NCBI RefSeq assembly: GCF_011386835.1
Contig: NC_088792.1
Location: 47,110,882-47,174,881, forward strand
Length of the DNA: 64,000 bases
Origin: Chrysemys picta bellii
Taxonomy: Eukaryota; Chordata; Testudines; Emydidae
Reading direction: 5' to 3'
Part shown: positions 43,669 through 54,745 of the stretch, in pieces
Layout of the letters: every line of letters begins with the position of its first letter
How positions within the stretch are numbered: position 1 is the stretch's first letter
Notes under the pieces: generated by a model
Told to the model about the DNA's origin: nothing
Seen by the model: the letters and a program-made list of their open reading frames with translations, nothing else
Database searches by the model: none
Made by a program: the position numbers and the translations under genes

Positions 43669-45788
43669 TTGCTGAATTAAGACTGCTCTCTGCTCATGCT
43701 GATAATGCCAGAGATCCAAGAACGGAAGCACTGAACAACTGTAACAGCTTAGCAGCCTTGACAATGTTGCAGCAGCAACGACATTCCACAGCGCTTAGCT
43801 CACTGTGCTGAGATGTGCGCTGCTGTTATCTGAAAGTTCCTGCCCAGGACCAAGGAAGCCTGTGAACTCTGTCTCCGTAAGCATCTCATGGAAGAGGCTA
43901 TGTGACCCCAAGCACACTTGGATCCTGGCCCAGGAGGACTCCCTGTGCAGTAGCCACAACTTACCGCGAGCACCTCTCTAAGCACCACTTACGTTGCAGA
44001 ACCGTTGATACTGAAGGACAAGGACAAGTCCTGGCATGAAAGCAAAAAACATTCTCAGTCACAAGAGCAGGTCCCCGCAGAGGACTGCTCATAAGTGCAG
44101 GATTCCCTCCCCGAATCGCGCCGTGCCAGGTTGGGTGAGACATCGTGCATGGCTCCTGCCAGGCTGGCACTGAAGACCCCCCTGGCTGGAGGGAAAAGCA
44201 GATGGGATCCGATGGCAAACCCAGTACCGAAACCTCCAGAATGCTCACTGATGCACATGACACCACCTGCTCCGACAGTGTCCTGCGGACCAGTTGACCC
44301 CACACTCTCCACCAGGTACCTCAGCCATCTCGATGGGTGCTCCATGGACCCCGGCCACATGGCAGAGGAGTTGATCCTCCCCTACCCACAGTCTCTGCTC
44401 CTCTGGGGCCCTCCACTCAGATGGGACATCCCCATGGCAGAGGTTGAACCCCTCTCCTCCTACCAGAGAAACTGCTCCTTTCACGCTGCACTGCAGCCTT
44501 CTGGTACCAGCGGTTATGCCATTGATAACACCATCTTCCGACTCTGAGGACTTCTCGGATGTGGAACTGCCATCTTCCCTGATGCCAGACCAGAGCCTGG
44601 ATGTGTGAACCAGACCTCCCTAACTTCCAGACTGAGGCCTGGTGCCACTTTCCCATGGGGCCTGCCGCAACCGATAGACCCCTCCTTCTGGCCTTTGAGG
44701 ACCAGAGACATCAAGAACCATCCCAGGCTTCATGCCAGGCATCCCCTGTACACCTGCCTGCCTTGTTGGTGTACGAGAAAGGGGAGGATATCGAGCTGGT
44801 ACTGTCTGTTCCACCTGTCCCTACTAGAGCATCCTTGTTGCTGGACGAGGCGATCATCCCTCTCCCACTCTCTCAGCAGGATGATCACTGGCAATACCAG
44901 AACCTGCTATAAAGGGTGGCTGCGGACCTGCAGATTCCTTTGGGGGAAGTCCAGGACCAACAACATCAGCTGCTGGACATCCTCCAACCCCCAGGCCTCT
45001 CCAGGGTGGTGCTCGTCATGGAACTGGCCCCTGCAGTGTGGCACACACCTGCCTTATGTGCACCCACACCCAAGCGAGTGGAGGGATGGTACTTTGTGAG
45101 GAGTGAGGGGGGCCGAATTCCTACTCATCCACTCTTCCCCCAATTTCCTGGTTGTTCACATGACTCCTGAATGGGCAAGACAGCAACCACAAAACTCCAC
45201 CCCCCTGATAAGGCGGCCAAGAGGCTGGACATGCTGGGCAGGAAGCTCTTTTAATCTGCAGGGCTGCAGTTCCATATTTCCAACTATCAGGTTCTGCTAG
45301 CCAAGTATGATTTTAACAACTACAACAGGCCAGCAGAGTTCCAGGATAAGCTTCCACTAGAATACTAGGAGCAGTTCTAGACGCTGGTGGATGAAGGGGG
45401 ACTGGCAACCAAGGTTGCCTTCCAGGCAGCAGTGGATGCAGCCGACACTGCCTCTCAATCAGTAGCCACTGGTATAATCATACACAAGGACTCGTGGCTC
45501 CAATCCTCTGGCTTCCCCAGGGAGGTGCAAAATACGATCGAGGTCCTCTCCAGTGATGAGTCCAACCTCTTCAATGAAAAGATGGACAAGTCCCTGCGCT
45601 CTATCAAAGATTCGAGATCCATGCTACATTCCCTTGACAGTTACGCTCTGACCCTAGATACAGACACCAGAAACAACCCTTTTGCCTGCGGCCACACACA
45701 TCTTACCCAACCTATTATCAGCACCTACAAGAGCTTCCACTTTGACGGCAGCAGTCTCAGAGGTCTCTATTCCCTACCTCCACCATGA
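43669..45788 (+). pseudogene. DIRS gag-like region of copy 2
   Basis: Overlapping open frames (44095-44547, 44601-44912, 44916-45170) give a Pro/Ser-rich, low-complexity N-terminal region. 45387-45788 (133 residues) is the capsid-like part: EGGLATKVAFQAAVDAADTA, then SVATGIIIHKDSWLQSSGFP. This aligns with copy 1 around 27190-27360 (IVEEGKAVAWISL ... GLPPEVQ). Frame changes throughout. The opposite-strand frames are shadows. Confidence 0.6.
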
Positions 45789-46436
45789 CCACCTCCTTGA
45801 CCCTCTCCCAGCTGCAGGCCAAACGCCAATTTGCTATGCAAATAAAGACCTGTGAACGTCCTTCAATGTCACACCCCAGGTCATCTTCAGGTGCCATCTC
45901 ACCCTATTTGCCCATTGTTGGGGCAAGACCACAATGGACAATTGGGTACTGGATATCATCCACCACAGATGCTTGATAGTTCCTCTCCTTCCCACCTCAT
46001 CGCCATCCCACCAAATCCTCCTCCAACAAGAAGCAGGCATTCTACTCCTCATTCATCCTGCCCCAATACCGTGGGAGAGGCTTTTACTCACTGTACTTCC
46101 TCATCCCAAAGAAGGGCAGAGGATGCCACCCCATTCACAATCTTCATTTACTAAATATGTTTATCAGGAATCCAAATTCCAGATGGTGACGCTGGCATCG
46201 ATCATCCTATCCCTCCTCGAGGGAGCATGGTTCACGGCTCTTGACATGAAAGATGCTTACTTCCACATGGACATCTACTCATCATACAGGAAGTTTCTCC
46301 ATTTCCGGGTGGAACACCACAACTACCAATTTTGGGTCCTTCCATTCAGCATAGCAAAAGCACCAAGAGTGTTCACAAAGATCTTAACAGTGGCAGTGGC
46401 CCAGATGTGATGTCTAGGCCACGCAGTATTTCCCTA

Positions 46437-46634
46437 CGTGGCAGGGCGACGCCTCACCACCACTGGTTGCTCCAAGAATTAGCGCTTGTCAGCTGTGGAG
46501 CGCCCTCGATGCATGGTGTCTCGCCCGTCGCCTGCTCCGCTGCTTTGGGAACCACATTGCTCCCTGCTCGGCGGTGTCCGCTTCAGGACACTGCTCTCCG
46601 GCAGTACCCACTACTCCAGTCTCACTCCCTTCCG

Positions 46635-46672
<38 letters not shown>

Positions 46673-47270
46673 ACAGCAGTCCTTCAGCTTGCACCTGCCT
46701 CGGTGGCCAACCACAACCCCAAAGTCTAGCCTCTTCTCTCAGGAACCAGTTGCAGTCTATCTCGGCTCCACTTCTCTGTGGCCAGGTGCAGTGCCAGGGG
46801 GGAAAGGGGGCACCCAGGCCCACCTGCTACTCTGGGTCCTGACCCAGGGACCCTCTAGCAGCAGCCTCTCTCTGCCCTCCTTTGCTCCCCTCTTGTCTGC
46901 CTATTTTCCCTGGGCCACTTCCCCTTTGGCCCCGTGCACCTTCTCGACCCTTTGTAGCAGGGGTCGCAGCCTGGCAGGCATCTGGGCAGGAGCTCTCCCC
47001 TGCTCCCCCGAGCCTGCCCAGCACTGCTCTGTCCAAGGTGCTACCTCCTTATCTCCAGAGCCCGTCCTCCTCCCTTGCTAGTCAGGGAGAGACTGCCTTC
47101 TCCTTAGCTAGGCAGCCTTTATATATGGCCCAGCCTGGCCCTGATTGGCTGCCTCTTTCTTGGCCCCGATTGGCTCTCCACAGGCCTTTGCTGATAGGCT
47201 GCTGGTCTGCGCAGCGCCTCTAGCCTGTTCCAGCCCTTTTTCTCTGGAGTGGGTCAGCAACCCCACTACA
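46437..47270 (+). repeat. solo LTR, 834 bp, perfect 5-bp target duplication
   Basis: CCCTA occurs at 46432-46436 and 47271-47275, directly flanking the block. The element starts CGTGGCAGGG, presumably a decayed TGTGGCAGGG, and ends CCCCACTACA, giving TG...CA-type inverted ends. Deleting it and one CCCTA rejoins the DIRS frame TTT CCC TAC CTT AAC GAC. It contains a GT microsatellite (about 46637-46671). No internal gene. It is an LTR of a retrovirus-like or Gypsy element; which one is not determined. Confidence 0.85.
46637..46671. repeat. (GT)n microsatellite
   Basis: About 17 GT units inside the solo LTR. Confidence 0.95.
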
Positions 47271-48439
47271 CCCTACCTTAACGACTGGCTCCTCGTGTCA
47301 CAATTTCAACAGGAAGTGCTCTCCGCAATCCACTGTGTTCTTGGCCTCCTGGCATTCCTGGGTATTTGTGTCAACAAAGACAGTCTTTTTTGACACCCAC
47401 ACGGACAATATACTTCATAGGGGCAAGGCTGGACTCAATCGCAGCATGAGCCTTCGTCCCAGCAGACCGCTTCACATTGATGAACACCCTCGTCTCGTGC
47501 CTTCACCTCAAACCCCACAGCACAGTCCAATAATGCCTCTCCCTTTTAAGTCATATGGTGGCCTGCACTCAAATGACACCGCATGGATGGCTCCACATGC
47601 GCTGTCTACAAGTTTGGCTTCTCTCCACCTACGAGCCCAGCAGAGACCATATCCCATGCCTGTGTTGACCTCCCTCATCTGGTGGTCAGATCCATTCCAG
47701 ATCATGATTGGTACCTCCTTCAACTCCTCCACACCACAGGCCACTATCAAGACAGATACTTTCCTCGTGGAGTGGGGAGCCCACTTAGGCCATCATACAG
47801 CGCACACCAGTCTGCACATAAACATATTAGAACTCAGGGCAGTCCGTCTCACATGCAAGGCCTTCCTCCCGCTCATATGGTCCCTTCAGATTCAGCTTCT
47901 CTGACAATATTACTGCTGTGGCATAAATCAACAAACAGGGTGGAGCTGGGTCCCTCCCTTTGCTCCGAATCTATTCGGCTCTGGAACTGGTGCATCAGGA
48001 ACCAGGTCATGCTTGAGGCCACGCACCAGGCCCCAAAATTCCCTAGACGACATGCTCAGCAAAGCTGTATACCTCAACCACAAGTGGGAGCTACACGATA
48101 CCATGCTCCACAACCTCTTCGCATGGTGTGGCACCTCCCGGTGGAACGTTTGTCTCTCAAGGGCTTCAGAAAGTCCCCCTCTATTGCTCCAGCAGAGTTC
48201 TAGGCAAGGGCTCTCAAGGCAACACTCGCCTCTCCTGGACGGGCGACCTATTATGGCTTTCACTCCATTCCCCTCCTGCCGCAGGTTCTCCGCAAGATTC
48301 ACCGGGACAAGACCACTGTCATCCTCACAGCACCCTACTGTCCCTGGAAGTTCTGGTTCACCCACCACCAGTCTGTCTCTGCATGCTCCCAGATCTCCTC
48401 ACACAAGGTCAGGGATGACTCCATCATCCCAATCCAGAC

Positions 48440-49430
48440 CCTCTTTATATCACAGTCTGGTATTTGGATGGGCATCAAGTGTAGACTGTGCATGCTCCGC
48501 CCCGGTTCGGCAAATCCTCACCCAAAGTAGGAGGGAATCCACAAGAACGTGCTGCTGCACTAAATGGAGATGGTTCCTAGATGCTTCCATCACCACCACC
48601 GCTCCAGGGACACAGTGACCATCCTGGACTATTTCCTTGCCCTTAAAATGTAAGTACTGGCTCTCAACTCTATTTGAGTGCATCTGGCAGCACTTAGCAC
48701 CTTTCTCCCACAATGGATGGCATATCCGTCTTTACACACCCTATCACTGTGCACTTAAAGAAGGGCTTGATCAACACCTTTCCATTGATTGGTGAAGCCC
48801 ATGCCCCCATGGGACCGTAACCTCATTCTTTCTGCCCTCATGAGACCACCCTTTGAACCAATGGCAACATGTTCTCTATGCAAATGGCATTCTTATTTGC
48901 CATTACCTCGGCCAGACATGTCAGTAAGCTTGCTGCCATGATGCCAGATCCGCCCCCTCCCCCGCCCGCGCCACATTATATTTAACAAGGAGAAGGTGTC
49001 CAAATTCCACCTCAGTCAATCCATCCACTTGCCTGTGTTCTACCCAAAGCCTCACACCTCTCCCGCCGACAGAACTCTGTACTTCCTTGGCATCTGTGCC
49101 CAAGCGTTCTACCTCCATAGGACTTGTCTCTTTTGGAAGTCACCTAAACTTTTTGTTGCCTTCGTTGAACGGTCAAAGTGACAAGCCGTCTCGTCCCAAC
49201 AAATTGCTAAATGGGTGTCAGGGTGCATCCTTAAATGCTACAAATACTCCAACCTACCTCCTCCTGGCGGAGTCACAACGCATTCTACATGGGTGAAGGC
49301 TGCCTCCTCAGCCTCTCTGGCGGATGTGCCATGGCAGGACATCTGCCGAGTCGCGACATGATGCTCTGTCCGCACATTTACAGCACACTACTCCATAACG
49401 TATGCAGCCGTGGGTGATGCCTTATTGTAG
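48440..49430 (+). pseudogene. DIRS tyrosine recombinase region of copy 2
   Basis: Frames across 48013-48618 and 48996-49181 give PVRQILTQSRRESTRTCC and KFHLSQSIHLPVFYPKPHTS, the latter matching copy 1 (FHVSQDIFLPVFYPKPHA). This module lies downstream of RNase H, where DIRS elements encode a tyrosine recombinase for integration without target duplication. The catalytic R-H-R-Y residues are not identifiable because of frame breaks. Confidence 0.55.
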
Positions 49431-49489
49431 ATGGCAGTTACATTGGCATCCTCATACCCACTTCTGCACTGATCACTGCTTGCAAGTCA

Positions 49490-49857
49490 CCCACGTGTGG
49501 AATACACATAGGGAGGGACCATCACTCGAAGAAGAGGAGGAGGAGGTTACTTACCTCTAACTGGAGATTCTTGAGATGTGTAGTTCCTATCTGTATTCCA
49601 CTACCTGCCCTTTTTCCCTTCTGCTTCAGACTAGAGGATGCAATGTTAAGAGGAGAAAGTGGAGTGGTGTCGACCTATGCTACCTCTTATACCCTTGGCT
49701 GGGAGCACAAGGAGACACACTACACACTTGCAGGTCTACAGACACTACTAGGAAATACTTCTGGACTCAGGTGCATGGCACTCATGCACACCCATATGTG
49801 AAATACAGATAGGGGCCACACATCTCGAAGAACCTCCAGTTACAGGTAAGTAACCGC
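49490..49857 (+). repeat. DIRS 3' inverted-repeat module (hairpin), copy 2
   Basis: The sequence at about 49548-49607 (GGTTACTTACCTCTAACTGG ... CTGTATTCCA) is the reverse complement, with few changes, of 49799-49855 (TGAAATACAGATAGG ... CCAGTTACAGGTAAGTAACC). A spacer of about 190 bases separates them. It ends in CAGGTAAGTAACC, a consensus splice-donor-like string. Confidence 0.8.
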
Positions 49858-51205
49858 CTCTTCCCGGATCTTCTAACTTAGGAAGACTGCAAAATCAGAC
49901 ACCCCTATTCAGATCCACTTCACAGTGTGGTGTTTGAAATGGCATCAGATCTAGAATGTTCATGTTCGGAAGCCGTCCAAACCATTCTTACTCAAAGTAG
50001 GAAAGATTCAACTAGGAACTGCTGCCTAGCTAAATGGAGACATTTTTCTACCTGGGCACAGCACAATCAGTGTTCCTCAGGCTCTGCAGATCTTCAGTCA
50101 CATTAGATTATCTTCTGTCATTGAAGAACTCGGGTCTTTTCATCAGTTCACTGTGGGTCCATCTCGCCACAATTTCCTGCCTTCCTCCAGTAAATGGGTG
50201 TTCAATTTTTACTTGCTCAACAACAGGTAGATTAATGAAGGGCTTAGTCAGAATCTTTCCACCAGTGGTCAGGCCTACACCTCAATGGAACCTCAGTCTC
50301 ATCCTGACAATACTCACTAGACCACCATTTGAATCTTTGGCAACACGCTCCATGCCCCCCCCTTCCCCTTCAATGAAAGTTGCATTTTTAGTTGCTATTA
50401 TTTCTTCCTGAAACCCCAGGCTTCTGTTGAAGAGAAAAGACTTTATTCCTTGGATTGCAGACATGCCCCAGCATTCTACCTGCAAAGGACCAAATGAATT
50501 AGAAAATGATTAAGACTGTTTCTCACTATAGCAGAAAGGTTGCAAAGACAAGCAATATCTTCTCAGACAATCTCTAAATGGACTTTGATTGAATCATTAT
50601 GTGTTACCAATTAACATATGTCCCTCCCCCAGGTGGTGTGAGAGCAAACTCCACAAGAGCATAAGCTACTTCTACAGCGTCTCTACAGGAGGTACTCCTA
50701 TTAGACTTATTCAGAGTAGCTACCTGGAGGTCCAGTCACATGTTCACAAAACATTATGTGCTAGTTTGGGCCTCCGCTGTGGATGCAGTGATGGGGACTG
50801 CAGTTCTTCAAACATCTTTGTCGCTGGCATCTTCGCGCCATCCTCTGGTCTGAGTACTGCTTGTCAGAAACAGACGTGTGGAATACACGTAGGGACCAGC
50901 GCTCAAAGAAGAAAGGGAAGTTCTTCATGATGTGTGGTCCCTGTCTGTATTCCACTATCTGCTCTATGTCCCCTCTGCCTTGGATCGTATTCGATTTGCT
51001 GTAAAAAGAGGAACTGGAGAGGCGTTAGCCCACATTGGCTCTTATACCTTTGGTCTGGAGCATGAGAAAAGCAACTGTGCATGTGAAGGCCAATCGATGC
51101 CGCTTGTTAAGAATCTCCAGACTGACACCCATGCGTACCCACGTATGGAATACAGATAGGGACCACATATCTCAAAGAACTTCCAGTTACAGGTAAGTAA
51201 CCTCC
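49858..51205 (+). mobile_element. DIRS copy 3: recombinase-side 3' portion only
   Basis: Directly abuts the end of copy 2. It begins in the recombinase region: CAAACCATTCTTACTCAAAG-type sequence at about 49978 aligns with 48514 onward, and TTGCATTTTTAGTTGCTATT near 50380 with 48885. It ends with its own inverted-repeat pair (50919-50965 against 51143-51199, ending CAGGTAAGTAACC). Gag and reverse transcriptase are absent, so it is a partial copy or the remnant of an element into which copy 2 inserted. Confidence 0.7.
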
Positions 51206-51839
51206 ATTTACAAATGCCTTAACAAAAGCAAACTAGTAGGCATGGGATTAAAAGTAAAGAAAAATATCCATCAATAATAAAATGTAAACAGAAGTCAACC
51301 ATAGCAAGAATATTACTATGGCGGGTATTGATAGCCTAGCTGGAGCTTTTAATTGTAATCTATAAAATAAGGAGGATTATAAATCTTATTTCTTGAAAAT
51401 TTGGTTGCTTGATTAAAGCTGGGCTTTGAGCAGAACTTTCTCAGGCCAGCCTGAGACTAGTATGAACTGCCCCAGGAATCCTCACAAACCTCAGCACCTT
51501 CGTTCCAAGTGCAAGGTGCCTTTCATTAACCTTGCCATGTCTAACATAGATACGCATATTTAAAATAAAAATCATGACCTTACCAAAACAAGATACTCCA
51601 TTGCATGCACTTCTCCCCTGGAGAAGAGGATGAGACAACAAAGAACATATGACAGATGTGTAGCCATGTTGCTTAATGTAGCTCTGGAAGCTGCTCACAT
51701 ACCTCAAAGATGGGCACAGTATAAAGACCTGTGTAAACTAAAACATCTGCATGCTCGCTCTTAAAGTCTGTGACATGACTCATCGGATTGCATCCAGTCA
51801 CTGTTTCTGCTAGAACCTTATGTTGTTGCTTTTATCATC
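51206..51839. other. no gene recognised
   Basis: Intron sequence with no repeat recognised. A minus-strand frame at 51707-51441 has no recognisable similarity. Confidence 0.5.
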
Positions 51840-52005
51840 ATTGTATTATTGTAGTGCCTGGGAGCCCTAGTCATGGATCACCTCTCTATGCAAGTGGCAT
51901 TCTTATTTGCCGTCACTTGGCCAGCCGCATCAGGGAGCTTGCTGTCATGATGCTAGACTCTCTCCTTCACCTACCCCCTCCACGGGATATTTAACAAGGT
52001 TCCAG
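51840..52005. repeat. chimera of an old SINE-like piece and a DIRS fragment
   Basis: 51840-51880 (TAGTGCCTGGGAGCCCTAGT) is a common old reptilian repeat in reverse orientation relative to 55640-55750. Immediately after, 51880-52005 (CTCTATGCAAGTGGCATTCT ... GATATTTAACAAGG) matches 48873-48990 of DIRS copy 2. The DIRS piece is internal recombinase sequence with no ends. Confidence 0.65.
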
Positions 52006-52106
52006 TAAAATAGCTTTCCCTGTGAACGAAGCCATGCTGGAGCCAGCTGTTTTTTAGAATTGCCTGTAAACCATTACCAATATTTGTGATGCTATAGAAC
52101 TAAATA

Positions 52107-52304
52107 CACCTCTACCCCGATATAACGCTGTCCTTGGGAGCCAACAAATCTTACTGCGTTACAGGTGAAACCGCGTTCTATCGAACTTGCTTTGATCCGC
52201 CGGAGTGCGCAGCCCTTCCCCCTCCCTCCCCCCCGGAGCACTGCTTTACCGCGTTATATCCAAATTCATGTTATATTGGGCCGCGTTATATAGGAGTAGA
52301 GGTG
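52107..52304. mobile_element. Tc1/mariner-type MITE, copy 3 of 3
   Basis: CACCTCTACCCCGATATAAC at left, inverted TATAGGAGTAGAGGTG at right, TA flanks at 52105-52106 and 52305-52306. Same family and orientation as 7719-7914. Confidence 0.9.
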
Positions 52305-52972
52305 TAATAAGAATGATGCTGCAGCTGGTCACAATAGCATAATTAACCTTTAATGTGGAAGTTTCAGTTTAACGTGAGTTTTAAACTTTTGTGAAAATCA
52401 TTATTAGTTACTTTTATAAATATCTAACACACCTCTTGTGTGTGTGAGACAAAAAATACTTTATATAGGCCAGTGTTAATGAGAAAAATTGAATCTGGTA
52501 TTTCCTATTGGGCATTTTAGTATTACTTATTTACCTCCTCCTTTCCTCTTAAAAGACCATTTAGTGAGACCATGTTTTATACTTATTTCTTCTTTCTGTT
52601 TCCCTAGTAGTTATTATTTTCTCTTCCTTTCTCAGACTTATTTATCTGGCTGGTCTTCTCCTCTCTTCATTGTATTATTTAGATCTCTCCTAGGCTCTAT
52701 CTTTAATTTATTGTTATCAATGTGTCACAAGTATTTGTAATCCTATGTATGGGCTGGAAATAAAGGGGATCTGAGGATGTTTTTTATAATAAGGTCTAGA
52801 AACCTATAATATATTTTAAGTTTATATATCACCCAAAAATGAATAGCACTCAAGTAGCAGCCTGAGCAGTTGTAACTTAATGGATTGTGATTCCAGTTTT
52901 ATGTTATCCAATTGTCACCATAGGTCAGTTCTTTCTGAACAGGGGCTCCGCCCTTAGGGTGTTGAGCACTCT

Positions 52973-53110
52973 GGCCTCAATCCAGCAAAGCACATGAACA
53001 CATGCTTAATTTTAAGTATATGAGCAGTCTCATCAAAGTGACTTCATTGAAGTCAATGAGATTATTCATGTAATTAAAGTTAAGCCTGTGCTTAAATGCT
53101 TTACAGGCAT
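52973..53110. repeat. old palindromic repeat (CTTAAGCACATGCTTAA type)
   Basis: CTCAATCCAGCAAAGCACAT ... ACATGCTTAATTTTAAG pairs with the right half ATTAAAGTTAAGCCTGTGCTTAAATGC around GAAGTCAATGAGA. A second diverged fragment of the type lies near 61165-61240. It is non-coding. Confidence 0.65.
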
Positions 53111-53360
53111 TTCCTGGTGGTTAATTACCAGCTGGTGTTCACTCAGACCCATAAACACCCAGACATTAATTGTCTGGAAGTGCTTGATTCAAAGGTCATT
53201 TGTTACTATTATAAATCATGACAGGTGTTTTTTTTTTTTTTAAATAAACATTGAAGTAATTGCCTTTCTATGTCTAGAAATTTTAAAAGATGAACTGCAC
53301 ATTGCTATGGATACAGTTCCAGTCTTTTCCTGGCAGCTAAAGACCAGCAGAAAGCAAGAA

Positions 53361-54745
53361 TCATAGACTGTTAGGGTTGGAAGAGACCTCGGGACGTCAT
53401 CTAGTTCAACCCCTGCTCAAAGCAGGACCAATCCCCAACCAAATCATCCCAGCCAGGGCTTTGGATCTCTAAGGATGGAGATTCTACCACTTCCCTAGGT
53501 AACCCATTATAGTGCTTCACCACCCTTCTAGTGAAATAGTTTTTCCTAATATCCAACCTAGACCTCCCCCACTGCAACTTGAGACCATTGCTCCTTGTTC
53601 TGTCATCTGCCACAGCTGAGAACAGCCTAGCTCCATCCTCTTTGGAACCCCCCTTCGGGTAGTTGAAGGCTACTATCTAATCCCCCCTCACTCTTCTCTT
53701 CTGCAGACTAAATAAACCCAATTCCCTCAGCTTCTCCTCATAAATCATATGTCCCAGCCCCCTAATCATTTTCGTTGCCCTCCGTTGGACTCTCTTCAAT
53801 TTGTCCACATCCTTTCTGTAGTGGAGGGCCCAAAACTGGATATAGTACTGGATACAGTGGCCTCACCAGTGCTGAATAGAGTGAATAATCACTTCCCTCG
53901 ATCTGCTGGCAATGTTCCTACTAATGCAGCCAATATGCCATTAGCCTTCTTGGCAACAAGGGCACGATATTGACTCATATCCAGCTTCTCGTCCACTGTA
54001 ATCCCCAGGTCTTTTTCTGAAGAACTGCCACTTAGCCAGTCGGTCCCCAACCTGTAGCAGTGCATGGGATTCTTCCATCTTAAGTGCAGGCACTTTTGTC
54101 CTTGTTGAACCTCATCAGATTTCTTTTAGCCCAATCCTCCAATTTGTCTAGGTCACCCTGGACCCTATCCCTACCCTCCAGCATACCTACCTCTCCTCCC
54201 AGCTTAGTGTCATGCGCAAACTTGCTGAGGGTACAATCCATCCCATCATCCAGATCATTAATGAAGATGTTGAACAAAACTGGCCCTAGGACAGACCCCT
54301 GGGGCACTCCGCTTGATACCAGGTGCCAACTAGACATTGAGCCATTGATCACTATCTGTTGAGCCCGACTATCTAGCCAGCTTTCTAGCCACCTTATAGT
54401 CCATTCATCCAATCCATACTTTTTTAACGTTCTGGCAAAAATAAAGCACATCCACCACTTTCCCTATATCCACAGAACCAGTTATCTCATCATAGAAGGC
54501 AATCAGGTTGGTCAAGCATCATTTGCCCTTGGTGAATCCATGTTGCCTGTTCCTGATCACCTTCCTCTCCTCCAAGTGCTTCAAAATGGATTCCTTGAGG
54601 ACCTGCTCCATGATTTTTCCAGGGACTGAGAAATATGGGCACTATATTTGCCTTTTTCCAATCGGCCAGGATCTCCCCTGTTCGCCAAGAGTTTTCAAAG
54701 ATAATGGCTTCAAAGAAACTTCATTCTTCCCCTCCCATTAGGTTT
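53361..54745 (-). mobile_element. CR1 LINE, 5' truncated, minus strand
   Basis: The 3' end lies at 53361 (GAATCATAGACTGTTAGGG), matching the ATTCTATGATT-type CR1 3' terminus on the minus strand. Conserved 3' UTR sequence follows, then the reverse transcriptase remnant (54451-54080). It ends at about 54745, well short of a full CR1, so it is 5' truncated in the usual LINE manner. Confidence 0.85.
53980..54500 (-). pseudogene. CR1 reverse transcriptase fragment
   Basis: The minus-strand frame 54451-54080 (123 residues) reads [15 protein letters not shown], then [20 protein letters not shown] (RT motif B) and [14 protein letters not shown]. The last is the catalytic FADD box with the first Asp changed to His (FAHD), so the copy could not encode an active enzyme. 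[21 protein letters not shown] follows, the usual thumb-side CR1 motif. Confidence 0.9.

Larger units (their letters stand above)
46080..47880 (+). pseudogene. DIRS reverse transcriptase and RNase H of copy 2, split by an LTR
   Basis: Palm motifs: FTALDMKDAYFHMDIY (catalytic Asp in MKDAYF, near 46250), FWVLPFSIAKAPRVFTK (normally FGL-S-AP), then GHAVFPY. The reading is interrupted at 46436 by an 834-bp LTR and resumes LNDWLLVSQFQQEV at 47276. The joined metal-binding motif is YLND rather than YLDD, as in copy 1. RNase H: TDTFLVEWGAHLGHH and SLHINILELRAVRLTCKAF (to about 47880). Multiple frameshifts. Confidence 0.75.
42004..49857 (+). mobile_element. DIRS-like retrotransposon, copy 2, near full length but invaded three times
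   Basis: The left end (AGTTCTTTGAGTGCTGGTAC then CTATGTGTACTC) and the right end (about 49500-49857) carry inverted sequences typical of DIRS. Order: degenerate gag (42340-45788, interrupted), reverse transcriptase (46080-46436 plus 47276 onward), RNase H (about 47700-47880), tyrosine recombinase region (48440-49430), then the 3' inverted-repeat module. Insertions: hairpin MITE (42929-43192), an LTR (about 43200-43668) and a second LTR (46437-47270). Removing them leaves about 6.3 kb, a normal DIRS length. All frames are broken. Confidence 0.8.

Noticed and set aside
44095..47223. Numerous frames of 100-200 codons suggesting a gene cluster
   Set aside because: They are frame pieces and shadows of DIRS gag/RT and of an inserted LTR.
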